Assembly (NCBI RefSeq): GCF_003589745.1
Contig: NZ_CP032364.1
Coordinates: 744,001 to 808,000, forward strand
Origin: Lachnoanaerobaculum umeaense
GTDB lineage: Bacteria > Bacillota > Clostridia > Lachnospirales > Lachnospiraceae
Length of the DNA stretch: 64,000 nucleotides
Direction: 5' to 3'
Every line of letters starts with the position of its first letter. Position 1 is the first letter of the stretch. The position numbers were made by a program, and so were the translations under genes. A model generated the notes under the pieces. It searched no databases. It was not told the origin of the DNA and saw nothing but the letters and a program-made list of their open reading frames with translations. Below, piece by piece: positions 16,994 to 26,746 of this stretch.

Positions 16994-17311
16994 ATGGCAA
17001 ATCAGGTAATGAGAATCACATTAAAAGCTTATGATCACCAATTAGTTGACAGCTGTGCTGCAAGAATTGTTGATACTGTAAAGAAGACAGGAGCAGCTGT
17101 TTCAGGACCTGTTCCACTACCAACAAAGAAGGAAGTGGTTACTATCCTTAGAGCTGTACATAAGTACAAAGACTCTCGTGAGCAGTTCGAGCAGAGAACA
17201 CACAAGAGACTGATTGATGTCATTGCACCATCACAGAAGACTGTTGATGCACTTTCCAGATTGGAAATGCCGGCAGGTGTGAACATAGACATCAAAATGA
17301 AGAGTAGATAA
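16994..17311 (+). CDS. rpsJ: 30S ribosomal protein S10
   Basis: S10 sits in the head of the 30S subunit and, as NusE, joins NusB in antitermination. The 105-residue protein shows the family blocks [13 protein letters not shown] and the loop GPVPLPTKK, and ends with [14 protein letters not shown]. It opens the S10 operon after the structured leader, with a GAAAAGGAGGCGG ribosome site. A small GAGCAC-ATA-GTGCTC hairpin lies between it and rplC. Confidence 0.97.
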   Translation: MANQVMRITLKAYDHQLVDSCAARIVDTVKKTGAAVSGPVPLPTKKEVVTILRAVHKYKDSREQFEQRTHKRLIDVIAPSQKTVDALSRLEMPAGVNIDIKMKSR

Positions 17312-17387
17312 TCCGCTAATTGGCGTTAATCCTGCTCTAGGATGAGCACATAGTGCTCCGCTGTAGAATAAACCAGGAGGTATATTA

Positions 17388-18065
17388 ATGAAGAAGGCAA
17401 TACTTGCTAGAAAAGTTGGTATGACACAGATTTTCGATGAGAATGGCGTGTTAATACCTGTAACAGTTCTTCTTGCAGGACCATGTGTTGTCACACAGGT
17501 TAAGACAGAAGAAAATGATGGATATAATTCGGTGCAGGTTGCATATGGACAGATCCGTACAAAGCTTGTAAACAAGGCTAAGTCAGGTCACCTTGCAAAG
17601 GCAGGAGTTGAGAAGACTGTAGTTGAGAAGGGCGATAAGAAGAGAGAAGTTTTCACAGCAGGAAGATTTATCAGAGAGTTCAAGTTTGAGAACGCTGCTG
17701 AATATGAATTAAAGAGTGAAATCAAGGCTGATATATTTGCAGCAGGAGATAAGGTTGATGCAACGGCTATCTCAAAGGGTAAAGGATTCCAAGGTGCTAT
17801 TAAGCGTCATGGACAGTCTAGAGGACCTATGAGTCACGGTTCTAAGTTCCACCGTCATCAGGGTTCAAATGGTTCATCTTCAGATCCAAGCCATGTATTT
17901 AAGGGCAAAGGAATGCCTGGACATATGGGTGCAAAGAAGGTAACTACACAGAATCTTGAAATTGTAAGAGTTGATGCAGATAAGAACCTTATCCTTGTAA
18001 AGGGTTCAATGCCGGGTTCAAAGAAAGCTTTAATAACATTAAAAGAGACTGTTAAGAAGAAATAA
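17388..18065 (+). CDS. rplC: 50S ribosomal protein L3
   Basis: L3 is a primary 23S rRNA binder near the peptidyl transferase centre. The N-terminal [14 protein letters not shown] and the tip loop [12 protein letters not shown] are diagnostic. At 225 residues it is about 15 longer than the B. subtilis protein because of extra sequence in the middle (around [15 protein letters not shown]). CCAGGAGG lies upstream of the ATG, and rplD follows after 22 bases. Confidence 0.97.
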   Translation: MKKAILARKVGMTQIFDENGVLIPVTVLLAGPCVVTQVKTEENDGYNSVQVAYGQIRTKLVNKAKSGHLAKAGVEKTVVEKGDKKREVFTAGRFIREFKFENAAEYELKSEIKADIFAAGDKVDATAISKGKGFQGAIKRHGQSRGPMSHGSKFHRHQGSNGSSSDPSHVFKGKGMPGHMGAKKVTTQNLEIVRVDADKNLILVKGSMPGSKKALITLKETVKKK

Positions 18066-18087
18066 CTAACAGAAAGGAGGAACACAA

Positions 18088-18708
18088 ATGGCTAATATAT
18101 CAGTATTTAATATTGAAGGAAAAGAAGTAGGTAGTATAGAATTAAATGATGCTGTGTTCGGAGTTAATGTTAACGAGCATTTAGTTCATATGGCGGTTGT
18201 TGCACAGTTGGCAAACAAGCGTCAGGGAACACAAAAGGCAAAGACTCGCTCTGAAGTTAGTGGTGGTGGAAGAAAGCCTTGGAAGCAAAAAGGTACAGGA
18301 CATGCGCGTCAGGGTTCAACAAGATCACCTCAATGGAAGGGTGGCGGTGTTGTGTTTGCACCTACTCCAAGAGATTATACGATCAATTTAAATAAAAAAG
18401 AGAAGAGAATTGCTCTTAAGAGTGCTCTTACAAGTAGAGTTCTTGAGAACAAGTTTATCGTTGTTGATGATTTCGCAATGTCAGAAATCAAGACAAAGAA
18501 GATGCAGCAGACTTTGAATAACTTAAATGTTAAGAAAGCACTTGTTGTATGTGCTGAGAATGAGAAGAACACTGTACTTTCTGTAAGAAATATATATGGT
18601 GTTAAGGCTGCTTCACCTAAGAGTATCAATGTATATGATATCTTAAAGTACAATACAGTAGTTGCTTCAAAGGACGCTGTTAAGACTATAGAGGAGGTAT
18701 ATGCGTAA
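18088..18708 (+). CDS. rplD: 50S ribosomal protein L4
   Basis: L4 lines the nascent-chain tunnel. The RRGTQKAK-like loop appears as [18 protein letters not shown] followed by [15 protein letters not shown], the conserved extended loop. The 206-residue length is normal. L4 is the autoregulator of the S10 operon in E. coli; whether it acts on the leader here is unknown. The stop overlaps the rplW start by one base. Confidence 0.97.
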   Translation: MANISVFNIEGKEVGSIELNDAVFGVNVNEHLVHMAVVAQLANKRQGTQKAKTRSEVSGGGRKPWKQKGTGHARQGSTRSPQWKGGGVVFAPTPRDYTINLNKKEKRIALKSALTSRVLENKFIVVDDFAMSEIKTKKMQQTLNNLNVKKALVVCAENEKNTVLSVRNIYGVKAASPKSINVYDILKYNTVVASKDAVKTIEEVYA

Positions 18709-19007
18709 TGGCAAATATTCAATATTATGATGTAATACTTAAGCCGGTTATTACAGAGAAGAGCATGCTTGGCATGACAGATAAGAAATATACTTTCCTT
18801 GTACATCCTGACTCAAACAAGACAATGATCAAAGAAGCGGTTGAGAAGATGTTTGACGGCGTTAAGGTTTCTAGAGTAAATACTATGAACCAGGATGGAA
18901 AGACAAGAAGAAGAGGAATGACAACAGGTAAGACTGCAAAAGTTAAGAAGGCTATTGTGTGGCTTACAGAGGATAGCAAAGAGATCGAGTTATTCCAGGG
19001 CTTATAA
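18708..19007 (+). CDS. rplW: 50S ribosomal protein L23
   Basis: L23 lies at the tunnel exit and docks trigger factor and SRP. The 99-residue chain has the expected [11 protein letters not shown] start and the VKVSRVNTM strand followed by a basic [16 protein letters not shown] loop. It is coupled to rplD through the TAATG overlap, with GAGGAGG upstream. Confidence 0.96.
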   Translation: MANIQYYDVILKPVITEKSMLGMTDKKYTFLVHPDSNKTMIKEAVEKMFDGVKVSRVNTMNQDGKTRRRGMTTGKTAKVKKAIVWLTEDSKEIELFQGL

Positions 19008-19022
19008 GCAACAAGAGTTTGC

Positions 19023-19084
19023 TTTCCCGATATGAAAATCGGGAAATATTATACGGCATCCTGCCGTGATAAAGTGCGTAGCAC
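19023..19084 (+). promoter_or_regulatory. Three consecutive hairpins between rplW and rplB
   Basis: TTTCCCGAT pairs with ATCGGGAAA (19023-19046), ACGGCA with TGCCGT (19053-19067), and GTGC with GCAC (19074-19084). None is followed by a T run. They may set the relative expression of L2 or mark a processing site. Confidence 0.45.
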
Positions 19085-19099
19085 AAGAAGGAGAAATAA

Positions 19100-19948
19100 A
19101 TGGGAATAAAGAAATATAGTCCATATACACCGTCTAGAAGAAATATGACAGGTTTGGACTTTAGCGTAATTACAAAGAGTACTCCTGAGAAGTCATTATT
19201 GGCACCAATTAAGAAGAACTCAGGAAGAAACAATCAGGGTAAAATAACAGTTAGACATCGTGGTGGCGGTGCAAAGAGAAAATACAGAATTATCGACTTT
19301 AAGAGAAACTCTAAGGACGGAGTTCCTGCAAAGGTTGTTGCTATAGAGTATGATCCAAATAGAACAGCAAATATTGCACTTATTTCATATGTAGATGGTG
19401 CAAAGGCTTATATACTTGCTCCTGAAGGTCTTCAGGTTGGAACTACAATTGTAAGTGGTTCAGGTGCAGAGGCTAGAGTTGGAAACTGTTTACCACTTGC
19501 AGAGATTCCTGTAGGTGCACAGATTCATAACATTGAGCTTTATCCCGGAAAGGGCGGACAGCTTGTTCGTTCAGCAGGAAATGTAGCACAGCTTATGGCG
19601 AAAGAAGGCAAGTATGCAACTCTTCGTCTTCCATCAGGTGAGATGAGAATGGTTCCAATCATTTGTAGAGCTACTATTGGTGTAGTTGGAAATGGTGAGC
19701 ATTCACTTGTTAAGCTTGGTAAGGCGGGAAGAAAGCGCCATATGGGTATAAGACCTACAGTTCGTGGTTCTGTTATGAACCCTAATGACCATCCACACGG
19801 TGGTGGTGAAGGTAAAACCGGAATCGGTCGTCCGGGTCCATCTACTCCTTGGGGCAAGCCGGCTCTTGGTCTTAAGACTAGAAACAAGAAGAAACAGTCT
19901 AATAAGTTGATCATCAGAAGAAGAGATGGTAAGGCCGCTACTAAATAA
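19100..19948 (+). CDS. rplB: 50S ribosomal protein L2
   Basis: L2 is needed for subunit joining and peptidyl transfer. The 282-residue protein has the [14 protein letters not shown] start, [12 protein letters not shown], and the C-terminal [15 protein letters not shown] containing the conserved histidine region. It is preceded by AGAAGGAG. A 92-base hairpin-rich spacer separates it from rplW, the longest gap inside the S10 part of the cluster. Confidence 0.97.
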   Translation: MGIKKYSPYTPSRRNMTGLDFSVITKSTPEKSLLAPIKKNSGRNNQGKITVRHRGGGAKRKYRIIDFKRNSKDGVPAKVVAIEYDPNRTANIALISYVDGAKAYILAPEGLQVGTTIVSGSGAEARVGNCLPLAEIPVGAQIHNIELYPGKGGQLVRSAGNVAQLMAKEGKYATLRLPSGEMRMVPIICRATIGVVGNGEHSLVKLGKAGRKRHMGIRPTVRGSVMNPNDHPHGGGEGKTGIGRPGPSTPWGKPALGLKTRNKKKQSNKLIIRRRDGKAATK

Positions 19949-19962
19949 AGGAGGAAAGATAA

Positions 19963-20241
19963 ATGTCACGTTCACTTAAAAAAGGACCATTTGCAGATGC
20001 AAGTTTATTAAAGAAAGTTGATGCAATGAACAAGGCTGGCGATAAGAGTGTTATTAAAACATGGTCACGTCGTTCTACAATCTTCCCACAGATGGTAGGT
20101 CATACTATTGCTGTTCATGATGGAAGAAAACATGTTCCGGTATATATTACTGAGGATATGGTAGGACATAAGCTTGGTGAGTTTGTTGCTACAAGAACTT
20201 ATAGAGGACATAAAGCTGACGATAAGAAAGCTTCAAGATAA
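19963..20241 (+). CDS. rpsS: 30S ribosomal protein S19
   Basis: S19 forms part of the 30S head and intersubunit bridge. The 92-residue chain starts [11 protein letters not shown] and includes [20 protein letters not shown] and [14 protein letters not shown], all conserved. AAAGGAGG precedes the ATG. Confidence 0.97.
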   Translation: MSRSLKKGPFADASLLKKVDAMNKAGDKSVIKTWSRRSTIFPQMVGHTIAVHDGRKHVPVYITEDMVGHKLGEFVATRTYRGHKADDKKASR

Positions 20242-20267
20242 GAGAGGGTTGAAAGGAGGTTTTTTAA

Positions 20268-20654
20268 ATGGCAAAAGGACATAGATCCCAGATTAAAAGA
20301 GAAAGAAATGCAGTTAAGGACACCAGACCATCAGCTAAGCTCTCATATGCCAGAGTACCTGTTCAGAAAGCATGTTTCGTGCTTGATGCGATCAGAGGAA
20401 AGAATGTTGGTGAGGCTTTGGGTATTCTTATGTATAGCCCAAGATATGCGTCAAGTGTTATCAAGAAATTAGTAGAGTCAGCAGTTGCTAATGCTGAGAA
20501 CAATAATAATTTAGATCCTTCTAAATTGTATATTGCAGAATGTTATGCAAGTGATGGCCCTATAATGAAGAGAATTAAGCCTAGAGCACAGGGTAGAGCT
20601 TATCGTATCGAGAAGAGAATGAGCCATATCACAGTGGTCTTAGATGAAAGATAG
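20268..20654 (+). CDS. rplV: 50S ribosomal protein L22
   Basis: L22 has a globular surface domain and a long hairpin that reaches the exit tunnel. The 128-residue protein shows [33 protein letters not shown] and the hairpin [26 protein letters not shown] lies upstream. Confidence 0.97.
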   Translation: MAKGHRSQIKRERNAVKDTRPSAKLSYARVPVQKACFVLDAIRGKNVGEALGILMYSPRYASSVIKKLVESAVANAENNNNLDPSKLYIAECYASDGPIMKRIKPRAQGRAYRIEKRMSHITVVLDER

Positions 20655-20668
20655 GAGGAGACGCGAAA

Positions 20669-21325
20669 ATGGGACAGAAAGTTAATCCACATGGACTTAG
20701 AGTCGGTGTTATAAAAGACTGGAGCTCCAGATGGTACGCTGATAAGGATTTTGCTGATTGTTTAGTAGAAGACTACAATATCAGAAAGTTCTTAAAGAAC
20801 AAGCTTTATTCAGCTAGCGTATCAGATATTGAAATCGAGCGTGCTTCAGACAGAGTTAGAATAATACTTCATACAGCTAGACCGGGTGTTGTTATCGGTA
20901 AGCAGGGTGCTGAAGTTGAAAAGTTAAAGAAGGAAGTATCAAAGTTTACAGATAAGAAGGTATTCATTGATATCAAAGAAATCAAGAGACCGGATAGAGA
21001 TGCTCAGCTTGTAGCAGAGAATATTGCAGCACAGCTTGAGAATCGTATATCATTCCGTAGAGCAATGAAGTCAACAATGTCAAGAAGTATGAAGGCAGGA
21101 GTACTTGGTATCAAGGCAAGCTGTTCAGGACGTCTTGGTGGTGCTGATATGGCTCGTACAGAGTTCTATTCAGAGGGTACAATTCCTCTTCAGACATTAA
21201 GAGCTGACATTCAGTATGGTTTTGCCGAGGCAAATACAACATACGGTAAAGTTGGTGTTAAGGTTTGGATATATACCGGTGAGGTGCTTCCTCAGAAGAA
21301 AACACAGGAAGGGAGCGTAAAATAA
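20669..21325 (+). CDS. rpsC: 30S ribosomal protein S3
   Basis: S3 lies at the mRNA entry site and has helicase-like activity. The chain begins [19 protein letters not shown]. The KH domain follows, with [16 protein letters not shown]. The C-terminal domain has [17 protein letters not shown]. At 218 residues it is normal. An AGGAGGAG site precedes the ATG. Confidence 0.97.
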   Translation: MGQKVNPHGLRVGVIKDWSSRWYADKDFADCLVEDYNIRKFLKNKLYSASVSDIEIERASDRVRIILHTARPGVVIGKQGAEVEKLKKEVSKFTDKKVFIDIKEIKRPDRDAQLVAENIAAQLENRISFRRAMKSTMSRSMKAGVLGIKASCSGRLGGADMARTEFYSEGTIPLQTLRADIQYGFAEANTTYGKVGVKVWIYTGEVLPQKKTQEGSVK

Positions 21326-21326
21326 T

Positions 21327-21764
21327 ATGTTAATGCCTAAGAGAGTAAAGCGTAGAAAACAGTTTAGAGGTTCTATGGCTGGAAAGGCCCTAAGAGGCAA
21401 TAAGATCACTTATGGTGAGTATGGTTTAGTGTCCCTTGATCCTTGTTGGATAAAGTCAAACCAGATAGAGGCTGCCAGAGTCGCTATGACTCGTTATATT
21501 AAGCGTGGTGGTAAAGTTTGGATAAAGATTTTCCCTGATAAGCCTGTTACAGCAAAACCTGCTGAGACAAGAATGGGTTCAGGAAAGGGATCTACAGAAT
21601 ATTGGGTAGCTGTTGTAAAGCCGGGTCGTGTACTATTTGAGATTGCAGGCGTATCTGAAGAGGTTGCTAGAGAGGCTCTTCGTCTTGCTATGCATAAGCT
21701 TCCTTGCAGATGTAAGATAGTTTCAAAGGCTGATTTGGAAGGCGGTGAAACAAGTGAAAACTAA
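21327..21764 (+). CDS. rplP: 50S ribosomal protein L16
   Basis: L16 contacts the A-site tRNA elbow. The [15 protein letters not shown] start is the common form, followed by [20 protein letters not shown] and the loop [12 protein letters not shown]. The 145-residue length is normal. It begins one base after the rpsC stop, and its 3' end overlaps rpmC. Confidence 0.97.
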   Translation: MLMPKRVKRRKQFRGSMAGKALRGNKITYGEYGLVSLDPCWIKSNQIEAARVAMTRYIKRGGKVWIKIFPDKPVTAKPAETRMGSGKGSTEYWVAVVKPGRVLFEIAGVSEEVAREALRLAMHKLPCRCKIVSKADLEGGETSEN

Positions 21765-21960
21765 TAAATATGTAAATGAATTAAAATCTAAAAGCTTAGA
21801 ACAGTTGAATGAAGAATTGGTTTCCGCAAAGAAGGAACTTTTCAACCTTAGATTCCAAAATGCAACCAGCCAGTTGGATAACACTTCAAGAATTAAGGAA
21901 GTTCGTAGAAACATTGCCAGAATTCAGACAGTTATCACTGAGAATGCAAAATTGGCATAA
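21754..21960 (+). CDS. rpmC: 50S ribosomal protein L29
   Basis: L29 is a two-helix protein near the tunnel exit. The conserved core [20 protein letters not shown] is present. I chose the GTG giving the [10 protein letters not shown] start and 68 residues, with GGAAGG about ten bases upstream; a GTG three codons earlier is possible but leaves no room for a ribosome site. It overlaps rplP by 11 bases. Confidence 0.93.
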   Translation: MKTNKYVNELKSKSLEQLNEELVSAKKELFNLRFQNATSQLDNTSRIKEVRRNIARIQTVITENAKLA

Positions 21961-21977
21961 GATAAAGGAGATAAACC

Positions 21978-22232
21978 GTGGAGAGAAATCTTAGAAAAAC
22001 CCGTATCGGCAAGGTTGTTAGCGATAAGATGGATAAGACAATCACTGTTGCAATCGAGGACCATGTAAAGCATCCACTTTATGGCAAGATTGTAAAGAAG
22101 ACTGTTAAATTCAAAGCACATGATGAGAAGAATGAATGTAACATTGGCGATACTGTAAAAATTATGGAAACAAGACCTCTTTCAAAAGATAAGAGATGGA
22201 GACTTGTACAGATAATTGAGAAGGCAAAATAA
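21978..22232 (+). CDS. rpsQ: 30S ribosomal protein S17
   Basis: S17 is an OB-fold protein of the 30S body. The GTG-started 84-residue chain includes [19 protein letters not shown] and [19 protein letters not shown], both conserved. AAAGGAG lies upstream of the GTG. Confidence 0.96.
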   Translation: MERNLRKTRIGKVVSDKMDKTITVAIEDHVKHPLYGKIVKKTVKFKAHDEKNECNIGDTVKIMETRPLSKDKRWRLVQIIEKAK

Positions 22233-22255
22233 TTAGGTAGGAAGGAGTATCCGGC

Positions 22256-22624
22256 ATGATTCAGCAGGAAACAAGATTGAAGGTGGCCGATAACACTGGA
22301 GCAAAAGAATTGCTTACAATTCGTGTTATGGGTGGTTCAACTAGAAGATATGCTCATATCGGCGATATAATCGTCGCTACCGTTAAAGATGCAACACCTG
22401 GCGGTGTTGTAAAGAAAGGTGATGTTGTTAAGGCTGTTGTAGTAAGAACAGTTAATAGCACACGCCGTAAAGACGGTTCATACATCAGATTCGATGAAAA
22501 CGCAGCAGTTATAATCAAGGATGACAAGACTCCAAGAGGTACTCGTATCTTTGGACCGGTTGCAAGAGAACTTCGTGAGAAGCATTTCATGAAAATTGTA
22601 TCTCTCGCACCTGAAGTATTATAA
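22256..22624 (+). CDS. rplN: 50S ribosomal protein L14
   Basis: L14 forms bridge B8 and binds RsfS. The 122-residue chain starts [18 protein letters not shown] and has the conserved [15 protein letters not shown] and RDELREK-like end ([20 protein letters not shown]). GAAGGAG lies upstream. Confidence 0.97.
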   Translation: MIQQETRLKVADNTGAKELLTIRVMGGSTRRYAHIGDIIVATVKDATPGGVVKKGDVVKAVVVRTVNSTRRKDGSYIRFDENAAVIIKDDKTPRGTRIFGPVARELREKHFMKIVSLAPEVL

Positions 22625-22635
22625 GGAGGTCTAGC

Positions 22636-22941
22636 GTGCATAAAATCAAAAGAGACGATATGGTTAAGATCATATCTGGAAAAGATAGAGGCAAGACAGG
22701 TAAAGTATTAAAGGTTGATACTAAGAAGAATAGAGTAATAGTTGAAGGCTGTAATATAATTACAAAGCATACAAAACCTAGTATGGCTAACCAGAATGGT
22801 GGTATTGTAACTACAGAGGGAACTATTGATATATCAAATGTAATGTTAGTTGTTGATGGTCAGGCTACAAGAGTTGGGTTTGAAGTAAAAGACGGCAAGA
22901 AAGTTCGTGTAGCTAAGAAGACCGGCAAGGCTATTGACTAA
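22636..22941 (+). CDS. rplX: 50S ribosomal protein L24
   Basis: L24 starts 50S assembly. A KOW motif is visible as [20 protein letters not shown], followed by [12 protein letters not shown]. The GTG start (HKIKRDD) has AAGGAGGT seven bases upstream, eleven bases after the rplN stop. Confidence 0.96.
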   Translation: MHKIKRDDMVKIISGKDRGKTGKVLKVDTKKNRVIVEGCNIITKHTKPSMANQNGGIVTTEGTIDISNVMLVVDGQATRVGFEVKDGKKVRVAKKTGKAID

Positions 22942-22958
22942 TTGGAAAGGAGGAAAAC

Positions 22959-23498
22959 ATGACAAGATTAAGGGACACATATGAGAACGAGATCGTTGCT
23001 AAGATGATCGAAAAGTTTGGATATAAGAATCCTATGCAAGTACCAAAGCTTGATAAGATCGTTATCAATATGGCTGTTGGTGAGGCAAAAGACAATGCAA
23101 AAGTATTAGACGCTGCAGTTAGAGATCTTGAAATTATCTCCGGACAAAAGGCGGTAGTTACTAAGGCAAAGAAATCAGTTGCTAACTTTAAGCTTAGAGA
23201 GGGTATGCCTATCGGTTGTAAGGTAACTCTTCGTGGTTCAAAGATGTATGAGTTTGCTGACAGACTTATAAATCTTGCTCTTCCTAGAGTGCGTGACTTT
23301 AGAGGTGTAAATCCTAATGCATTTGATGGTAGAGGAAACTATGCTCTTGGAGTTAAGGAACAGCTTATCTTCCCTGAGATAGAGTATGATAAGATTGATA
23401 AGGTGCGTGGTATGGACGTTATATTCGTTACTACAGCAAACACCGATGAAGAAGCTAGAGAACTTTTGACATTATTCAATATGCCATTTTTCAAATAA
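22959..23498 (+). CDS. rplE: 50S ribosomal protein L5
   Basis: L5 binds 5S rRNA and contacts the P-site tRNA. The 179-residue chain shows [35 protein letters not shown] and [30 protein letters not shown] site precedes the ATG. Confidence 0.97.
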   Translation: MTRLRDTYENEIVAKMIEKFGYKNPMQVPKLDKIVINMAVGEAKDNAKVLDAAVRDLEIISGQKAVVTKAKKSVANFKLREGMPIGCKVTLRGSKMYEFADRLINLALPRVRDFRGVNPNAFDGRGNYALGVKEQLIFPEIEYDKIDKVRGMDVIFVTTANTDEEARELLTLFNMPFFK

Positions 23499-23515
23499 TT
23501 TAGGAGGAAGATTTC

Positions 23516-23701
23516 ATGGCAAAGACTTCAATGAAGATTAAGCAGGCTAGACCGGCAAAATTCTCTACAAGAGAATATAGCAGATGTAAAATCTGTGGTC
23601 GTCCACATGCTTATCTTAAAAAGTATGGTATCTGTAGAATTTGCTTCCGTGAATTGGCTTATAAGGGTCAAATTCCAGGAGTTAAGAAAGCCAGCTGGTA
23701 G
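23516..23701 (+). CDS. rpsZ: 30S ribosomal protein S14, zinc-binding type Z
   Basis: The short 61-residue S14 form. The four zinc cysteines are at residues 24, 27, 40 and 43 (CKIC and CRIC), and the chain ends [18 protein letters not shown] lies upstream. The gene is followed by an unusual 229-base spacer holding a structured repeat, where S14 and S8 genes normally sit close together. Confidence 0.97.
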   Translation: MAKTSMKIKQARPAKFSTREYSRCKICGRPHAYLKKYGICRICFRELAYKGQIPGVKKASW

Positions 23702-23705
23702 GCAT

Positions 23706-23857
23706 TGAACACTTAACGAACGCAAGCAAAGCGAAGCGTGAGTTTAGTGTGAAAGCCCGTCCCGAGCCTTAGTGAAAACGAGCGAAGCGAAGTTTGAACT
23801 TAGTCGAGTGGACGCCACCCGGCACACATATGTATGCAGATGTCGAGTGGAAGCATT
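23706..23857 (+). repeat. Structured repeat element A in the spc operon (rpsZ-rpsH spacer)
   Basis: This spacer shares blocks with the spacer after rpsH. These include CACTTAA-C/T-GA near the start, GAAAGCCCGTCCCGA in the middle, and CACCCGGCA followed by ATGTCGAGTGGA near the end. The first block forms a hairpin (CACTTAAC with GTTTAGTG), and CCAC pairs with GTGG around the CGGCA stem. It has no coding frame. The rest of the gap up to rpsH (23858-23930) is AT-rich and holds only the rpsH ribosome site (CAGGAGG). Confidence 0.6.
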
Positions 23858-23930
23858 TATCAAAAAGCTTAATTGAAGCAAAAAAAGTAGTAATCAGATA
23901 CATTTAAAATAAACAGGAGGAAAAAATTCC

Positions 23931-24332
23931 ATGACAATGAGCGATCCAATTGCAGATATGCTTACTAGAATCAGAAATGCAAATACTGCAAAACATGACT
24001 CAGTTGATATTCCTTCCTCAAAGATGAAAATAGCAATAGCTAACATACTTGTAGAAGAAGGTTATGTAGAGAAGTACGAACTTGTTGACAATGGTAACTT
24101 CAAGGATATCAGAATATTCTTAAAGTATACAGCTAACAAGAGCGAGAGAATAATAAGTGGATTGAAGAGAATTTCAAAGCCAGGTTTGCGTATATATGCA
24201 AGCAGAGAAGAGCTTCCAAGAGTTCTTGGTGGTCTTGGAACAGCTATCATTTCAACAAATAATGGTGTTATCACAGACAAAGAAGCAAGAAAGCTTAATG
24301 TAGGTGGAGAAGTATTAGCTTTCGTTTGGTAG
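23931..24332 (+). CDS. rpsH: 30S ribosomal protein S8
   Basis: S8 is a primary 16S rRNA binder and, in E. coli, the autoregulator of the spc operon. The 133-residue chain has [32 protein letters not shown] and the C-terminal [22 protein letters not shown]. The ATG has AGGAGG ten bases upstream. It is flanked on both sides by copies of the same structured repeat, the only gene in the cluster so placed. Confidence 0.97.
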   Translation: MTMSDPIADMLTRIRNANTAKHDSVDIPSSKMKIAIANILVEEGYVEKYELVDNGNFKDIRIFLKYTANKSERIISGLKRISKPGLRIYASREELPRVLGGLGTAIISTNNGVITDKEARKLNVGGEVLAFVW

Positions 24333-24337
24333 TCACC

Positions 24338-24510
24338 ACGCACTTAATGAGCACAAACGAAGTGCAGTGCGAATTTAGTACGAAAGCCCGTCCCGAAATA
24401 TTGAACACTTAGTGTGAAAGTCGTTCACGACACTCAGCGAAAACGAAGTTTGAGCGCTAGTGGAGTCGAACCCACCCGGCAAATGTATGTTTGCCGATGT
24501 CGAGTGGATA
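24338..24510 (+). repeat. Structured repeat element B in the spc operon (rpsH-rplF spacer)
   Basis: It is homologous to the element before rpsH: CACTTAATGA, then GAAAGCCCGTCCCGA, then CCACCCGGCA, TTGCCG and ATGTCGAGTGGA. In the first hairpin the closing pair AAC/GTT of copy A is AAT/ATT here, a compensatory change that supports a folded RNA. The rest of the 311-base spacer holds another hairpin, CTAATAGCAG with CTGCCTATTAG (24537-24583) enclosing the palindrome AAAGAATATTCTTT. A short TGAGT-GAAA-ACTCA hairpin lies just before the rplF ribosome site. Confidence 0.6.
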
Positions 24511-24643
24511 CAATAAATATAAATTAAGTTTCAACTCTAATAGCAGTAGTCATAAAGAATATTCTTTATTGGCTGCCTATTAGAAGAGATAAAACCTGAA
24601 AACATGAGTGAAAACTCACGACAAATTTAAGGAGGAAGACGGC

Positions 24644-25186
24644 ATGTCACGAATTGGAAGAATGCCTATCGCAATTCCGGCAGGAGTAACTGTTACAATT
24701 GCAGAAAATAATCATGTGACTGTAAAAGGTCCTAAGGGTACACTTGAGAGAGCACTACCTGTAGAAATGACTATTAAGCAGGAAGGTGATGATATTGTAG
24801 TAACTAGACCAAATGACTTAAAGAAGAATAAGGCATTACACGGTCTCACAAGAACTCTTATACATAACATGGTAGTAGGTGTAACCGAAGGCTATGAGAA
24901 GGTACTTGAGGTAAATGGTGTTGGTTATAGAGCAGCAAAGCAAGGAAACAAGCTTGTGCTTTCACTTGGATATTCACATCCTGTAGAGATGGAAGATCCA
25001 GAGGGTATCACATCTGTTCTTGACGGACAGAATATAATCAAGATTCAGGGTATTGACAAGGAAAAGGTTGGTCAGTATGCTGCTGAGATAAGAGACAAGA
25101 GAAAGCCTGAGCCATATAAGGGCAAGGGTATCAAATACTCTACTGAAGTTATCAGACGTAAAGTCGGTAAGACCGGTAAGAAATAA
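24644..25186 (+). CDS. rplF: 50S ribosomal protein L6
   Basis: L6 lies near the sarcin-ricin loop. The chain [15 protein letters not shown] gives 180 residues, the standard length, and has AAGGAGGAAG upstream; an in-frame start 12 codons earlier is rejected. The [12 protein letters not shown] segment and the C-terminal [16 protein letters not shown] are conserved. Confidence 0.96.
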   Translation: MSRIGRMPIAIPAGVTVTIAENNHVTVKGPKGTLERALPVEMTIKQEGDDIVVTRPNDLKKNKALHGLTRTLIHNMVVGVTEGYEKVLEVNGVGYRAAKQGNKLVLSLGYSHPVEMEDPEGITSVLDGQNIIKIQGIDKEKVGQYAAEIRDKRKPEPYKGKGIKYSTEVIRRKVGKTGKK

Positions 25187-25201
25187 TAGGAGGGTAAGTA
25201 A

Positions 25202-25570
25202 ATGGTTAGCAAAAAATCAAAAAGCGATCTTAGACTTAAGAAGCATTATAGATTACGTAATCGTCTCAGCGGAACAGCTCAGAGACCACGCCTTGCTGTA
25301 TTTAGAAGCAACAACCATATGTACGCTCAGATTATTGACGACACAGTGGGAAATACAGTAGTAAGTGCATCAACTCTTGAGAAGAGTGCAAGAGAGGAAC
25401 TTTCAAAGACAAATGATGTAGAGGCTGCAGCATATGTTGGAACTCTTATTGCAAAGAGAGCACTTGAGAAGGGTATAGACAAAGTTGTATTTGATAGAGG
25501 CGGATTTATCTATCAAGGTAAGGTTGCTGCATTGGCTGAAGCTGCCCGTGAAGCAGGATTACAATTCTAA
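25202..25570 (+). CDS. rplR: 50S ribosomal protein L18
   Basis: L18 binds 5S rRNA with L5. The 122-residue chain shows [25 protein letters not shown] basic N-terminus, [12 protein letters not shown] and the end [28 protein letters not shown] precedes the ATG. Confidence 0.97.
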   Translation: MVSKKSKSDLRLKKHYRLRNRLSGTAQRPRLAVFRSNNHMYAQIIDDTVGNTVVSASTLEKSAREELSKTNDVEAAAYVGTLIAKRALEKGIDKVVFDRGGFIYQGKVAALAEAAREAGLQF

Positions 25571-25587
25571 TAGGAGGAGAAACATAC

Positions 25588-26097
25588 ATGAAGAGACAAA
25601 TCATCGATCCAAGCAAATTGGAGTTAAATGACAGAGTCGTAAATATCAAGCGTGTATCCAAAACCGTAAAGGGTGGACGTACAATGAAGTTTTCTGCTCT
25701 TGTTGTTGTTGGTGACGGTAATGGTCATGTTGGTATCGGTCTTGGAAAAGCAGGAGAGGTGCCGGAGGCTATCCGTAAGGGAAAAGAAGCTGCAACTAAG
25801 TCATTAGTTGAGGTTAGAATAGATGAGAATTTCAGTGTACCACATGATTACACTGGAAAATTTGGAAGTGCAAGTGTTCTTTTAAAGAGAGCACCTGAAG
25901 GTACAGGTATTATCGCCGGTGGTCCGGCACGTGCGGTACTGGAGCTTGCCGGATATAAGAATATCCGTTCAAAGTCTTTAGGTTCAAATAACAAGACAAA
26001 TGTATGTCTTGCTACACTTGCAGGTTTAGCAGCACTTAAGACACCTGAAGAGATTGCAAAGCTTCGTGGTAAGTCAGTCGAAGAAATATTAGCATAA
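25588..26097 (+). CDS. rpsE: 30S ribosomal protein S5
   Basis: S5 lies at the mRNA entry site and influences decoding fidelity. The 169-residue chain has [40 protein letters not shown] and the C-terminal [29 protein letters not shown] lies upstream. Confidence 0.97.
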   Translation: MKRQIIDPSKLELNDRVVNIKRVSKTVKGGRTMKFSALVVVGDGNGHVGIGLGKAGEVPEAIRKGKEAATKSLVEVRIDENFSVPHDYTGKFGSASVLLKRAPEGTGIIAGGPARAVLELAGYKNIRSKSLGSNNKTNVCLATLAGLAALKTPEEIAKLRGKSVEEILA

Positions 26098-26109
26098 TAG
26101 GAGGAAAAT

Positions 26110-26289
26110 ATGGCAAAGTTAAAAATTACATTGGTTAAATCCCCTATCGGTGCTATTCCAAAGCAGAAAGCAACTGTAGAGGCACTTGGTTTAAGAAAAT
26201 TGAACAAGACAGTGGAAATGCCGGATAATGATGCTATAAGAGGTATGATTTGGCATGTAAGACATCTTGTAAAAGTTGAAGAAGTCTAA
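26110..26289 (+). CDS. rpmD: 50S ribosomal protein L30
   Basis: A 59-residue gene between rpsE and rplO, the standard position. The chain begins [19 protein letters not shown] and continues with [19 protein letters not shown] and a C-terminal [15 protein letters not shown], all typical of L30. AGGAGGAAAAT lies directly upstream of the ATG. Confidence 0.95.
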   Translation: MAKLKITLVKSPIGAIPKQKATVEALGLRKLNKTVEMPDNDAIRGMIWHVRHLVKVEEV

Positions 26290-26305
26290 AGAAGGAGGTG
26301 TAGTT

Positions 26306-26746
26306 ATGGATTTATCTAATTTACAGCCTGCATTAGGCTCAAAGCATAGCGATAATTTCAGACGTGGCCGTGGACATGGTTCAGGTAATGGTAAGACAGC
26401 CGGTAAGGGTCACAAGGGTCAGAAAGCTCGTTCAGGTGCTACAAGACCTGGATTTGAGGGTGGTCAGATGCCTTTATATAGACGTATTCCTAAGAGAGGA
26501 TTTACAAATCGTAACTCTAAGGATATCGTTGCAGTAAACATTTCTGTTCTTGATCGTCTTGAGGATGGTACTTTAGTTACTCCTGATACATTAGTAGCAG
26601 CAGGAATTATCAAAAATACAAGAGATGGAGTTAAACTCTTAGGTAATGGTTCATTAACAAAGAAGTTCAATATAAAGTATATTGCTGTTAGTGAAAGTGC
26701 AAAAGCTAAGATTGAAGCCGCAGGCGGAACTTGTGAGGTGATCTAA
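26306..26746 (+). CDS. rplO: 50S ribosomal protein L15
   Basis: L15 is a late-assembly protein. The chain [14 protein letters not shown] gives 146 residues and has GAAGGAGGTG upstream; an earlier in-frame TTG would overlap rpmD and is rejected. The glycine-rich [19 protein letters not shown] segment and [18 protein letters not shown] are diagnostic. The stop overlaps the secY ATG by one base. Confidence 0.96.
   Translation: MDLSNLQPALGSKHSDNFRRGRGHGSGNGKTAGKGHKGQKARSGATRPGFEGGQMPLYRRIPKRGFTNRNSKDIVAVNISVLDRLEDGTLVTPDTLVAAGIIKNTRDGVKLLGNGSLTKKFNIKYIAVSESAKAKIEAAGGTCEVI

Noticed and set aside
23706..24510. CRISPR-like interpretation of the repeated blocks around rpsH
   Set aside because: There are only two long imperfect copies separated by a gene, with no spacer array, no cas genes and internal pairing instead.
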